Source: Candidatus Competibacteraceae bacterium (GTDB lineage Bacteria > Bacteroidota > Bacteroidia > CAIKAF01). Taken from it: a stretch of DNA of 64,000 nucleotides. This document shows positions 35,982-46,000 of the stretch, one piece after another. The stretch is taken from the NCBI GenBank assembly GCA_014879445.1, contig JACSSC010000039.1, forward strand, positions 82,757-146,756. The letters run 5' to 3'. Below the pieces are notes generated by a model. That model saw only the letters and a list, made by a program, of their open reading frames with translations. It was not told the origin of the DNA and ran no database searches. Within the stretch, counting starts at the first letter, position 1. Each line of letters opens with the position of its first letter. Position numbers and translations under genes: made by a program.

Positions 35982-36734
35982 TTAGATAGAAAAAAGTGAT
36001 CGTGTATTTGTGGGATAAGTAATCAGAACACCATTTCCTTTTAAGACGAATAAACTACCGGCGGCCAAACCATTTACGGGCACCTGATGGTAAGTATCAA
36101 TCAGGTGATGGATAGTACCCGCTCCGCCTAGTGCCACAATGGGTGTTTGAACGGATAGAGCAACCGACTGAAGGAGTGACAGGTCGTATCCGGTTCGCAT
36201 TCCGTCTCTGGTTACGGATTGAATGATGATTTCTCCTGCACCCATAGATTCGATGAGTTGTGCGTATTGAACAGGGTCTTGTGGTATGATCTTGTTTGCA
36301 TTCAGATAGCAAACTTTTTGCTTCCCACTCCAAGTTTGTTTCACATCCATGCAAACCACGATGGATGATGAACCGTATGTTTCGGTGCAAGCTCTGATAA
36401 ATTCAGGATTCGTTGCGGCTTCTTTACCAATCACTACTTTCTCTGCGCCTGCCTGCAGGAGGGATTTGATGGCTGAGATTGAGTTAATCCCTCCGCCAAC
36501 AGCAAAAGGCATACGAGCTTCTTCACCTACTTTTTTTACAAATTGAGGCGAAATGCTTCGCTTTTCCCTGCTGGCATCTATATCAAGAAATACCAATTCG
36601 TCGGCCATTAGTTCATTAAATATGTGCACTGCGTTGATGGGGTCGCCGATATAAATTGATTTTCCGAATTGCTTGGTTTTTACAAGCGCTTGTTTTTTTA
36701 GCAGCAATACCGGAATGATGCGTGGCCTGTACAT
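35982..36734 (-). CDS. HisF-like ammonia-channel protein for sugar amidotransferase
   Basis: 250 residues of the HisF (beta/alpha)8 barrel. Typical parts are PFAVGGGINSISAIKSLLQAGAEKV, IVVCMDVKQ and the C-terminal GGAGTIHHL. In HisF the catalytic Asp11 is in IIPCLDV; here the segment reads RIIPVLLLKK, so position 11 is Leu. The second acidic residue (MDVKQ) is kept. That loss of cyclase residue is typical of HisF relatives in glycan clusters, which keep the barrel as an ammonia tunnel for a partner amidotransferase. It is upstream of the N-acetyl sugar amidotransferase and preceded by an exact -7 box. The glutaminase partner HisH is missing from this window. Confidence 0.85.
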   Translation of the reverse strand: MYRPRIIPVLLLKKQALVKTKQFGKSIYIGDPINAVHIFNELMADELVFLDIDASREKRSISPQFVKKVGEEARMPFAVGGGINSISAIKSLLQAGAEKVVIGKEAATNPEFIRACTETYGSSSIVVCMDVKQTWSGKQKVCYLNANKIIPQDPVQYAQLIESMGAGEIIIQSVTRDGMRTGYDLSLLQSVALSVQTPIVALGGAGTIHHLIDTYHQVPVNGLAAGSLFVLKGNGVLITYPTNTRSLFSI

Positions 36735-36752
36735 GGTTTTTTGATATGATTA

Positions 36753-36760
36753 CAAAGATA
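36753..36760 (-). promoter_or_regulatory. -7 promoter box for the HisF-like/glycan run
   Basis: TATCTTTG on the minus strand is an exact TAnnTTTG match, 18 nt upstream of the HisF-like ATG. The -33 element is not obvious. Confidence 0.42.
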
Positions 36761-36783
36761 AGCGGATGAAATGAATATCGCAG

Positions 36784-38049
36784 TTAGATACTATCTAATG
36801 TATGTATAATGGCATCATATACTTGGTCTAATTCATCGTCTGTGATACAATAGGGAGGCAAAATATACAGCACGTTTCCTAATGGTCGCATAAGCACTCC
36901 TTGATTCATCATCTTGTCGTAAAGCAAATCTTTGATAGGGTGTGTGTAAAAATATCCGTCATGTGGTGTACTTACATCAAAGGCAAGAATGACTCCTTTT
37001 TGTCGAGCATCCTTCACATTTCGGTGTTTAGAAATTCGTGGTAGGAACATTTGGTGTCGTGCTTCAATATGACGTATTTTCTCCTTCGTTTCGGGCATTA
37101 GAAGTAAGTCCAAACTAGCCAAAGCGGCTGTGCATGAAAGCGGATTGGCTGTAAACGAATGTCCGTGATAGAATGTATGTGAAGGTAATGTTGAACGAAA
37201 AACGGCAGCTATTTTTTCGGTATAGCTTGTTACACCTAAAGGGAAGTAGCCACCGGTCAATCCTTTTGATAAAACAATAAAATCTGGGTTATGTATGAGT
37301 TGATGCACGGCAAACAGTGTTCCTGTGCGATAAAATCCTGTCATTACTTCATCGGCAATGGTAAGTACACCATGCGACTGGCAGAGTGATAGAATATGGT
37401 CAAGTTGTGCTGCATCATACATACGCATACCACCAGCACCTTGCACCAATGGCTCAAAAATAAAAGCAGCTACTGTTTGTGATTCGAGAATATTGCGGAG
37501 TTGATAAAAGTCGGTTTCGGGAGGTAAGTCAATGTATTCAACATAAAAAAGATGTTCATTGAATGCTTGTGTAAACACATCTCTTTCACTTACCGACATA
37601 GCGCCAAAGGTATCACCGTGATACCCGTTTTTGAAGGCCAAAATTTTTGTGCGTCGTTCACCCAGATTTGACCAATACTGTATGCTCATTTTAAGCGCTA
37701 CTTCGATGGCTGTACTTCCATTATCGGAAAAGAAAATTTGGGAGTATGGCTTACCTAAATGCTCAATTAATTTTTCGGCCAAATTTACGGCAGGGGCATG
37801 GGTAAATCCGGCAAAAATAACGTGTTCGAGTTCTTCCATCTGCTGTGCAATGCGTTTGTTGATATAGGGATTTGAATGTCCATGCAGATTTACCCACCAC
37901 GAACCGATTGCGTCTATGTAGCTCTTGCCTTGGTCGTCATATAACTGTGTGCCTTTTCCTCCCGTTAGTGCAATATTATGCTTGTCATGACGGTATGGAC
38001 TGAAAGGATGTAAAATGTATCTATGGTCTTTTTCGTGCAAACTACTCAT
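36784..38049 (-). CDS. bioA: Adenosylmethionine--8-amino-7-oxononanoate aminotransferase BioA
   Basis: 421 residues of a PLP-dependent class III aminotransferase in biotin synthesis that converts KAPA to DAPA with SAM as amino donor. Its start, DHRYILHPFSPYR, and the segment IGSWWVNLHGHSNPYI (the WW pair is typical of BioA) set it apart from ornithine-type relatives; FIFEPLVQGAGGMRMYDA and the PLP Lys in VLSKGLTGGYFPLG complete the signature. No other biotin genes are seen nearby. It is divergent from a second class III aminotransferase 70 bp away. GACCTTTG, one base off the -7 consensus, lies directly upstream with a TTTG at 17 bp, so the transcript may have almost no leader. Confidence 0.92.
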   Translation of the reverse strand: MSSLHEKDHRYILHPFSPYRHDKHNIALTGGKGTQLYDDQGKSYIDAIGSWWVNLHGHSNPYINKRIAQQMEELEHVIFAGFTHAPAVNLAEKLIEHLGKPYSQIFFSDNGSTAIEVALKMSIQYWSNLGERRTKILAFKNGYHGDTFGAMSVSERDVFTQAFNEHLFYVEYIDLPPETDFYQLRNILESQTVAAFIFEPLVQGAGGMRMYDAAQLDHILSLCQSHGVLTIADEVMTGFYRTGTLFAVHQLIHNPDFIVLSKGLTGGYFPLGVTSYTEKIAAVFRSTLPSHTFYHGHSFTANPLSCTAALASLDLLLMPETKEKIRHIEARHQMFLPRISKHRNVKDARQKGVILAFDVSTPHDGYFYTHPIKDLLYDKMMNQGVLMRPLGNVLYILPPYCITDDELDQVYDAIIHTLDSI

Positions 38050-38119
38050 ACTGCAAAGGTCGGATATTTTCTCTAATGCAAATTCACGTAAAATAATGTA
38101 TGTTTTGTTATTTTGCAGA

Positions 38120-39310
38120 ATGATTTCACTTCGTACACTTTTTTTATCCCATCAGGCACAAACCAGTGCGGCGCCCATGATGCTTGAGATTGTCAAAGCC
38201 CGTGGTATTATGCTCACGGATTACAAACGCAAGCGCTATATGGATTTAATTTCGGGTATTGCCGTGAGCAATCTCGGACATGGATATGCGTCTGTTAATC
38301 GAGCAATTCAGAAACAGTTGCGACAATACACTCACCTGATGGTGTATGGAGAACTCATTCAGTCGCCTCAAGTGCGTTTGGCCGAGCTACTTTGCTCTCA
38401 GTTGCCTTCTGCACTACAGTCGGTTTTTTATGTGAATAGTGGTAGTGAAGCCATTGAGGGTGCGTTGAAGTTGAGCAAACGTATTACCGGTCGCAGAGAA
38501 GTAGTTGCTTTTTCCCATGCATATCATGGTAGTACGCATGGCGCTTTAAGTATTCAGGGTGACGAGTTTTTTAAGCAGGCCTTTCGTCCTTTGGTGCCTG
38601 GCCATCGGATGTTACAATATAATCATTGTGATGATTTGGAGCAAATAACTGACCATACGGCCTGCGTGGTGGTTGAACCGATACAGGGCGAGGCCGGTTG
38701 TTTGCCGGCTGATGCAGATTGGCTCAGCGCTCTGCGAAAACGATGTACTCAAACTGGTGCATTGTTGATTTTTGATGAAGTACAGACCGGATACGGAAGA
38801 ACCGGCACTTTGTTTTCTTTTCAGCATTATGGCGTAATACCTGATATTTTAGTGCTGGCTAAAGGATTTGGAGGAGGATTGCCTCTTGGTGCTTTTATCA
38901 GCTCACAGGCGAATATGCTTGCATTAACTCAAAATCCCGTATTGGGCCATATCACCACTTTTGGAGGGCATCCGCTTAGTTGTTCGGCATCCTTGCAAAC
39001 TTTAAAGGAATTACTATTTTCATCATACATACATGATGTTTCCGAAAAAGAACAATTGTTCAGAAATGAGCTTCAACATTCAGCAATATTGAGTATTACA
39101 GGTAAGGGCTTGATGCTGGCTGTTGAATTTGAAAGTGCTGCATTGAATATGCGAGTTATTGAGCGCTGTATTCAAAACGGTATCATTACCGATTGGTTTT
39201 TGTTTAATGATAGGAAAATGAGAATAACACCTCCTTTAATCATTTCAAAAAAACAAATTATACAAGCCTGTAAAAAAATAAAGAAGAGTATTGAGGAAGC
39301 GTTGTGTTAA
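38120..39310 (+). CDS. Class III PLP aminotransferase (acetylornithine/ornithine-aminotransferase-like)
   Basis: 396 residues from the Met at 38120; the track start at 38015 overlaps bioA and adds an untypical 35-residue leader. The core has GSEAIEGALKLSKRITGR, ACVVVEPIQGEAGCLPAD, LIFDEVQTGYGRTGT and the PLP Lys in LVLAKGFGGGLPLGAF. This fits the ArgD/RocD/GabT group, but none of the flanking genes belongs to arginine metabolism, so I give no symbol. It stands alone on the plus strand between bioA (divergent) and clpB (convergent). Confidence 0.85.
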   Translation: MISLRTLFLSHQAQTSAAPMMLEIVKARGIMLTDYKRKRYMDLISGIAVSNLGHGYASVNRAIQKQLRQYTHLMVYGELIQSPQVRLAELLCSQLPSALQSVFYVNSGSEAIEGALKLSKRITGRREVVAFSHAYHGSTHGALSIQGDEFFKQAFRPLVPGHRMLQYNHCDDLEQITDHTACVVVEPIQGEAGCLPADADWLSALRKRCTQTGALLIFDEVQTGYGRTGTLFSFQHYGVIPDILVLAKGFGGGLPLGAFISSQANMLALTQNPVLGHITTFGGHPLSCSASLQTLKELLFSSYIHDVSEKEQLFRNELQHSAILSITGKGLMLAVEFESAALNMRVIERCIQNGIITDWFLFNDRKMRITPPLIISKKQIIQACKKIKKSIEEALC

Positions 39311-39327
39311 GCTGAATTTGGTATATA

Positions 39328-39360
39328 CAAAAAAGTCGAAGAGAGGACCGAAGCCCTCTC
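39328..39360 (-). terminator. Intrinsic terminator downstream of clpB
   Basis: Minus-strand reading: GAGAGGGC, TTCG tetraloop, GTCCTCTC, then TTCGACTTTTTT. The stem is eight pairs (one G-U) closed by C(UUCG)G, with a T-run after five bases. It is about 100 nt past the clpB stop. On the plus strand the A-tract precedes the stem, so it would act mainly on the clpB side. Confidence 0.6.
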
Positions 39361-39465
39361 CCCGACAACCAACCTACTATGAAAAAAACTAATTACGTTT
39401 TCGTTTTGCAAATATATCAGGGTAACATCTGAAACAAAAATTTGTTGTACACGCTTAACACTTTT

Positions 39466-42069
39466 TTATTTTTTATACTCATTTCTGAAAATGATTTTTT
39501 GCTCTATTTCATCAACAATGATTTTTTGATTTTTGTTCACGGCGCCTGATAAAATCATTTTAGAGAGTTCGTTCAACACTTGGCGTTGAATGATTCTTTT
39601 GAGTGGCCTGGCGCCAAATTGAGGGTCATATCCTAACTGGCTAATCCATGCCAGCGCTTCAGGTGTCGTCTCAATCTCAATATCGTTGTGTTCTCTCATC
39701 ATATCGGCTACTTGTTGCATTTGTATGGTAGCAATATTCAGCACATCATTTCTGTCGAGTGGAAGAAACATGATGGTTTCGTCTATTCGATTCAAAAATT
39801 CAGGTCGCATGGTTTTTCTCAATACATCATATACACTATTTTTTGTCTTCGCTATTACACTATCTCGGTCTTTTAAATCAAGGTCTTCAAAGTTCTCCTG
39901 AATGATGTGTGAACCTAAGTTGGATGTGAGAATGATGATGGTGTTTTTAAAGTTGGCAACCCTTCCTTTGTTGTCAGTCAGTCGTCCATCATCGAGTACT
40001 TGCAGCAGAATGTTGAATACATCTGGATGCGCTTTTTCGATTTCGTCTAATAGAATAACGGAATAAGGTTTTCGTCTAACCGCTTCTGTTAATTGTCCGC
40101 CTTCATCATACCCGACATAGCCGGGAGGTGCGCCAACCAATCTCGAAACAGAATGTTTCTCCTGATATTCACTCATGTCAATTCGGGTCATTGCATTTTC
40201 ATTGTCAAACAAAAATTCAGCTAATGCTTTGGCTAATTCTGTTTTTCCAACACCGGTGGTTCCTAAAAAGATGAATGAACCGATGGGCCTTTTTGGATCT
40301 TGCAGTCCGGCACGGTTGCGTCTAACGGCGTCTGAAACGGCTTCGATGGCTTCGTGTTGCCCGACTACTCTTTTGTGTAATTCGTCTTCCAAATGCAGCA
40401 GCTTTTCCCTTTCAGTTTGCAACATCTTGTTAATGGGAATGCCGGTCCAGCGTGAAACAATATCTGCGATATCTTCAGGCGCAACCTCTTCTTTAATCAT
40501 TGCATTTTCGGCCTGAGCTGCATGTAGCTTTTCCTGTTGAGATGCAAGTTCATTTTCTTTTTCTTTGATGCGACCGTACCTGATTTCGGCTACTTTCCCG
40601 TAGTCGGCTTGTCGCTCGGCCTGCTCGGCTTCAAATTTCAATGATTCAATATCTTGCTTTATTTTTTGAATGGACTCAACGATTTCTTTTTCTTCTTTCC
40701 ATTTGGCCATCAACGAAGATTTTTCTTCATTCAAATTGGCAAGTTCTTCGTGAATTTTTTCAAGTTTGGTTTCATTGCCTTCTCTTTTGATGGCTTCTCT
40801 TTCAATTTCAAGCTGCATAACTTTTCGTTCAATCATTTCCAGCTCTTCGGGTTTGGAATTGATTTCTAATCGAAGCTTGGCTGCTGCTTCATCCACAAGG
40901 TCTATGGCTTTGTCGGGCAAAAAGCGATCTGTAATATAGCGCTGCGATAATTCTACTGCGGCAATGATGGCATCGTCTTTTATTCTGACTTTATGATGGG
41001 TTTCATATTTTTCTTTAATCCCTCTAAGTATTGAGATGGCATCTTCCACACCCGGTTCATCCACATAAACTTTCTGAAATCTGCGTTCAAGCGCCTTATC
41101 ATTTTCAAAAAACTTTTGGTACTCATTGAGTGTTGTTGCACCAATTGCTCGTAGTTCGCCTCTGGCCAGGGCGGGCTTCATGATGTTGGCTGCATCCATG
41201 GCGCCTTGACCGCCACCGGCTCCAACTAAAGTATGTATTTCGTCAATAAATAGTATGATTTCACCTTCCGAAGATTGCACTTCCTGCACGACGGCTTTGA
41301 GCCGTTCTTCAAATTCTCCTTTGTATTTGGCTCCTGCTATGAGTGCCCCCATGTCTAATGAGAATATGATTTTGCTTTTGAGATTTTCGGGCACATCTCC
41401 ATTGATGATGCGGTGTGCCAATCCCTCGGCAATGGCTGTTTTCCCTACGCCCGGCTCCCCAATTAGAATGGGATTGTTTTTGGTGCGTCGCGATAATATA
41501 TGCAGCACACGCCGTATTTCTTCATCTCGCCCTATCACAGGGTCGAGCTTTCCTGTTTGCGCCAATTGGTTCAGGTTTTTGGCGTATTTTGCTAATGCAT
41601 TATAGGTTTCTTCGGCGCTGTGACTCGTAACTCTACTGCCTTTGCGCAGCTCCTGAATGCCGGATTTGAGGGCTTTTTCGCTTACGCCTTTGTCTTTCAA
41701 CATCCGGGCTATAGCATCTTTCCCGCTTAATAATGCCAGAACCAAATGCTCTAATGATACATATTCGTCTTGATATTCGCTTAATAACGAAATGGCTTTT
41801 TGCAATACATGGTTACTGTCATTGCTCAGATACGGTTGCCCGCCTGATACCGATGGATAGGTCTTAATAATCTGATCTGTTGAAAGAGAAATCTCTTCGG
41901 GATTCAGATTCATTTTTCTAAACAGAAAGGCAAGAACATGTTCATCCACATTGAGCATACCTCGTAAGATATGCCCCGGCTCTATGGCTTGATGATTGTG
42001 CTGAAATGCAACCTGTGTGGCTTGCTCTATGGCTTCCTGCGATTTGATAGTAAACTGGCTTAGGTTCAT
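39466..42069 (-). CDS. clpB: ATP-dependent disaggregase ClpB
   Basis: 867 residues, the normal ClpB length. In order: N-terminal Clp repeat domain (FTIKSQEAIEQATQVA), first AAA+ domain with Walker A GEPGVGKTAIAEG and Walker B IILFIDEIHTLVGAG, the long ClpB-specific coiled-coil middle domain (about residues 400-530), second AAA+ domain with GTTGVGKTELAKA and VILLDEIEKAHPDV, and the C-terminal D2-small domain. ClpB with DnaK solubilises aggregated proteins after heat stress in the cytoplasm. There is no ClpP-binding IGF loop, as expected for ClpB. A paired repeat sits 67-114 bp upstream of the start and could be a heat-shock control site. The gene is followed by a good terminator. Confidence 0.96.
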   Translation of the reverse strand: MNLSQFTIKSQEAIEQATQVAFQHNHQAIEPGHILRGMLNVDEHVLAFLFRKMNLNPEEISLSTDQIIKTYPSVSGGQPYLSNDSNHVLQKAISLLSEYQDEYVSLEHLVLALLSGKDAIARMLKDKGVSEKALKSGIQELRKGSRVTSHSAEETYNALAKYAKNLNQLAQTGKLDPVIGRDEEIRRVLHILSRRTKNNPILIGEPGVGKTAIAEGLAHRIINGDVPENLKSKIIFSLDMGALIAGAKYKGEFEERLKAVVQEVQSSEGEIILFIDEIHTLVGAGGGQGAMDAANIMKPALARGELRAIGATTLNEYQKFFENDKALERRFQKVYVDEPGVEDAISILRGIKEKYETHHKVRIKDDAIIAAVELSQRYITDRFLPDKAIDLVDEAAAKLRLEINSKPEELEMIERKVMQLEIEREAIKREGNETKLEKIHEELANLNEEKSSLMAKWKEEKEIVESIQKIKQDIESLKFEAEQAERQADYGKVAEIRYGRIKEKENELASQQEKLHAAQAENAMIKEEVAPEDIADIVSRWTGIPINKMLQTEREKLLHLEDELHKRVVGQHEAIEAVSDAVRRNRAGLQDPKRPIGSFIFLGTTGVGKTELAKALAEFLFDNENAMTRIDMSEYQEKHSVSRLVGAPPGYVGYDEGGQLTEAVRRKPYSVILLDEIEKAHPDVFNILLQVLDDGRLTDNKGRVANFKNTIIILTSNLGSHIIQENFEDLDLKDRDSVIAKTKNSVYDVLRKTMRPEFLNRIDETIMFLPLDRNDVLNIATIQMQQVADMMREHNDIEIETTPEALAWISQLGYDPQFGARPLKRIIQRQVLNELSKMILSGAVNKNQKIIVDEIEQKIIFRNEYKK

Positions 42070-42135
42070 AATCTTTTCTAATTTTTGACTTCTCCATCCT
42101 CAAATTGTTTACCACCTTATGAAATGGTGCTTTTT

Positions 42136-42183
42136 ACAGCCAAATGGGCAGTTTAAATCACTTACTGCTGTCAAAATGGCTTA
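42136..42183. promoter_or_regulatory. Paired inverted-repeat sites upstream of clpB
   Basis: Two 16-bp sites, ACAGCCAAATGGGCAG at 42136-42151 and CTGTCAAAATGGCTTA at 42168-42183. Read in opposite directions they share CTGnCnAnnTGGCT (10 of 16 bases) and their centres are 32 bp apart, about three helical turns. Position 67-114 bp before clpB suggests a stress-regulator site, perhaps for a heat-shock repressor. The factor is unknown. Confidence 0.4.
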
Positions 42184-42205
42184 TAGAATATGTCTTTCCG
42201 TCGTT

Positions 42206-42934
42206 TTATTTTTCGGAAATGATAATTTGTTCTTGCTTCAAAATGGGTACAACGGGCGCGGTGTCGCGGGTAAGGCAGTATGCCACATCATCGTCGAGTT
42301 GTAGTCGGCTGAGACGTTGGTGATGTGAGGATTGTTTGAGGAACTGGCTGATGTTATTGGCCGATTGTTGGTATAGTGAAAGTGCTGTTATGCCGGCATC
42401 GCTGTCAATATCCATGTTGTATCCACGATTGAGCAACAAGTGAAGCAAAGCCCCCGAAAAAATAGTATCCTCGAGATTAATACGGTTTTTCCATCCTGCA
42501 CAAAGTATCATGACGTGCTGATTGCGTTGTGCAATCCAAGAGGCAAGGGTGCTGATATTGCTAAATGCGCCAATAACAAGGGTGTGGCTTTCACTAGCAA
42601 CTTCAATGGCTTGTGTGCCATTGGTTGTAGTGAGCACAAGATGACGACCGACAGTTGCAGGATTGTTGATGTAAGAGAGGGGAGAGTTGCCATAAGCAAA
42701 CCCGTCAACAATTTCGCCTCCACGCTCGGCAGCAATGATGTATTCATCACCCGAATATTGCTTTGCTTGCTCAATACTCGACACAGGTATAACGCTTTTC
42801 ATGCCATGATGCAATGCCGTGCAGATGGCCGAGGTGGCACGAAGTATGTCCACAACTACTACGATGCTTTCGTTGCTGTGGTATATGGGATAAAGAGCTG
42901 GGCTTAGACAAATATGTACTGTTGGTTGTGGCAT
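42206..42934 (-). CDS. comB: 2-phosphosulfolactate phosphatase family protein (ComB)
   Basis: 242 residues. Motifs: VVVVDILRATSAICTALHHG near the N-terminus, AAERGGEIVDGFAYGNSPLSY, TTTNGTQAI and LCAGWKNRINLEDTIFSGALL (quoted in parts). ComB hydrolyses 2-phosphosulfolactate in the coenzyme M pathway of archaea; bacterial members are widespread and may act in sulfolactate metabolism or another Mg-dependent phosphatase role. No other coenzyme M genes are visible, so the physiological substrate is uncertain. It is co-directional with clpB, separated by 136 bp holding clpB's own control region. A clear promoter precedes it. Confidence 0.88.
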   Translation of the reverse strand: MPQPTVHICLSPALYPIYHSNESIVVVVDILRATSAICTALHHGMKSVIPVSSIEQAKQYSGDEYIIAAERGGEIVDGFAYGNSPLSYINNPATVGRHLVLTTTNGTQAIEVASESHTLVIGAFSNISTLASWIAQRNQHVMILCAGWKNRINLEDTIFSGALLHLLLNRGYNMDIDSDAGITALSLYQQSANNISQFLKQSSHHQRLSRLQLDDDVAYCLTRDTAPVVPILKQEQIIISEK

Positions 42935-42966
42935 GCAAACTCCATATATTGGTAAAAAATAAGGAG

Positions 42967-42996
42967 CAAAGGTAGCCCTTTTTTATCATCATCAAA
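42967..42996 (-). promoter_or_regulatory. Bacteroidota promoter of comB (-33 TTTG, -7 TACCTTTG)
   Basis: The minus strand reads TTTG, 18 bp, then TACCTTTG, an exact match to the Bacteroidota -33/-7 arrangement (TTTG-N17-23-TAnnTTTG). The -7 ends 32 nt before the comB ATG. This is the best promoter in the window. Confidence 0.6.
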
Positions 42997-43056
42997 ATAA
43001 GCTAACTGCATTCCCATGCTTGCAGTAGCTATGCAGTTGTACTTATTTATATCAGG

Positions 43057-46000
43057 TTATTTTCCGGTTTTTACTAGAATACCTTCGGAGTGTGATGAGA
43101 ATTCGGGCGCATACATACATTGGAGTGTTGTGATTCCATTAGAGAAGATACCTTCGTGTGTAACCCTGACAGGATATTCAAATACATACGTGCCACGAGG
43201 AAGATATTCAATAAAAATATGGGTGGCAGCATCTTTTGTTGCTTCGTAATAGCCGAATCCATCTTGCCATTTATATCCCGAAAATACGTTTTCGGGTTCA
43301 AATGCCGATGCACGCATATCTTTCATATGCACATACTCTAAATGCCTGTCGGTACTGAGCTCGATACGTACTTTGATTTTGTCGCCGGGTAGCAGCACGG
43401 TTTTATCTGTAACCGGTTTGATCACCGGACCACGGTCTGAATGTTCTTGCTTGAAAAGTTTCTTGCTAATCTTAATTTGGGTGGAAGCAGAAGTGATTTT
43501 ATCTAAGTTCTCGAAGTATTGCCAGTACACAGCGCCCCATGCCGGTCCTTCTGTATTTTTCTTTACGGTAATATGCCCCATTCCCGGTTTGATATCTTTT
43601 CCACTCCATGATGTTTTGATATATCCTGTTCCGGATTCTTGCTGTATATCGGTTTTTTGATTGGGGTTTACAGTGATATCTCCCAATTCAATCACAGCCA
43701 ACTCAGTTTCTGTAAGCCAGTTGCTTCCATTAATAAGCAACGCATAGCAGGCATCGGCTGTGGCTTTTGTGGTTTTCCAATCATTAGTTTGTTTGTTTTT
43801 TAGCAACCAAAGTTTAAGATCGTCAACAATTGACACGTCGCCCTCAATCTCTGCAAATGCTTCAATCATAAGCGCCTGCATTTCTATTGGTGCTTCGTAC
43901 CAGTACATAGCTTGGTTTTGTTTCCAGTACATACCTAATTCGTCATGTCGTATGGCATTTTCTTTCAGCGATTGAAGAATGAGTTTGGGGGTGCTTTTAT
44001 CCGTATTTCTATGAAGCGATATTGCTATCATGGCTTTCATAAACATGCTTTCAGTATTCCAGTATGTTTGTGCTTGTTGCATGTAGTATTTCCATGCTTC
44101 TTTGTGTCGTGCATTGAGTTCAACATGATTGAAGAAACTCCTGGCATATAAATATTGTATCTGATGATAACCAATCTGTTTCTTGGTTAAATCTACTTTG
44201 TAGCGAAGCAAATACTGATAATCTTCCAGAATGCGTTCGTCGAGATACACAATCGCTTTTTGCAATGCTGATGTTAGTGAATGATGATTATCTGTAATGC
44301 CTGTTTTGTGCAGTTTCCCAAATCCGGTTACAATATATTGGGTGATAAATCTGTTGTCGGGGCCTCCTTCAAACCAAGGCCAACCACCGTTTGGCGATTG
44401 CATGCGAATGAGCTTCTGAACTGTGCGCTGTTTTTCATTAGCCATTCTATTGAAATCAAATAATAATGCGATACGTTGTTTTCTTTCTGATTCGTTTTTC
44501 GCATCCATTACCCAAGGTGTTTCTTGCAGAATCACTTCTTTCAACTCTTGATTCTTTTCTAAGTTTGATAGCAATGCGTTGGGCTGTTGTTTGCTCCAAA
44601 TCTCAAATACATTTTTGATTCTGGGATGTGACTCTACAATGTGATGTGCCAGCGTATTGGCATAAAGTCGGTTGAAAGTTTGTTCGCTGCATTCATACGG
44701 AAATTCCATCATGTAAGGTAAAGCTTGTATCGCATACCAAACTGGGTGTGAGGTGAATTCTAGTGTAACGCGATGATGAGCAAGCGTTGAGGAAGATCCT
44801 GAACGTGTAAGTTTTTCAAAAGTGAATTTTTTCTCCCCTTTTCCTTTGATGTGTAGTGGCTGCGATTCGGTTACCAGCATACGGTTGGATAGTACGGGTA
44901 TTGTCATTTCTTCTCCATCGCTATGTTCGCCTCCTTGGGCTACAATGCGGTATGTGATGGCATACACACCTTCTGGTATTTTAATTTCCCACATAAAGGG
45001 CTCGCTCTTATCCTTTTTGATTGATTTTGTTAAAGCAACTGATGATACTCCACATACCGAATTCAAATCTTTTCCTGTTAAGGCATCGGTTAGTACCAAT
45101 GTTGTTTTTACTTGCAAATCGCTTCCTGAGATATTGGTAACTTTTGTGGAGAAAATAATTTTGTCACCTTCACGGAAAAATCGTGGCGCAAATGAGTTGA
45201 CCATCAGTTTCTTTTTGGTTACTACTTTTTCCGACAGCGTTCCTGATTTCAAATCCTTTGTATGAGCAAATGCATTGAAGTTCCATTCAGTAATGGATTC
45301 TGGCATTTTGAAAGAAAATACAACTTCTCCTTCTTCATTGGTTTGTAAATGTGGATAGAAAAATGCGGTTTCATTGAAATTTGACCTGATTTGTACTTGC
45401 TGATCTTGGCCATTCAATTTTCGTGTATCGGTAGTCCTGTAATCTTCATCTTTTGACTTCTCTAATAAACCGCCTGATTTGTCCGATGATTCTTGTTCTT
45501 CGGCTCGGGCCTCTCCTTTTTTGCCAGGCGATTGGGCAATGGTGGTTTCGGAAACATTTCCTGTTACAGCCATAAATTCACCATCCATTAATACAATGTC
45601 ATCAAACTCGCTACCCCAATATCCATAATAATCACTCATCATTCTGAATCCGAATGTGTGTAGGTATTCATACATAGGTGCTCGCATTCGGAAACGATTG
45701 TGCCAGCGGTGTGTTAATAGCGACGAATACGCCATGTGCAGATGGTCGTTGCTGTTCCATTGCTTGTTGGTATAATGCCATTTTTCTGCACTAAACCACC
45801 AATTGTTTGGAACAAATGCATCTAAGCTGGCATCATACATCGAAACCAGCATTTCAGCGGCTGCTTTCCCACCTTGATAATCAGCAACGGTTATTTTCCA
45901 TTCTTCTTGACTGCCAGGCAACATCTCGTTTCTGAAAGTAGCAAACTTGAGCTTGAGCATTTTGTTGGTATATGGCACATGTACGGATTCAGATTGTGTG

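Noticed and set aside
38015-38119. N-terminal extension of the class III aminotransferase
   Set aside because: It overlaps the bioA start and lacks homology to the family's usual N-terminus; Met at 38120 fits.
42440-42907. 155-residue plus-strand ORF inside comB
   Set aside because: Antisense shadow; comB has all its motifs and a clear promoter.
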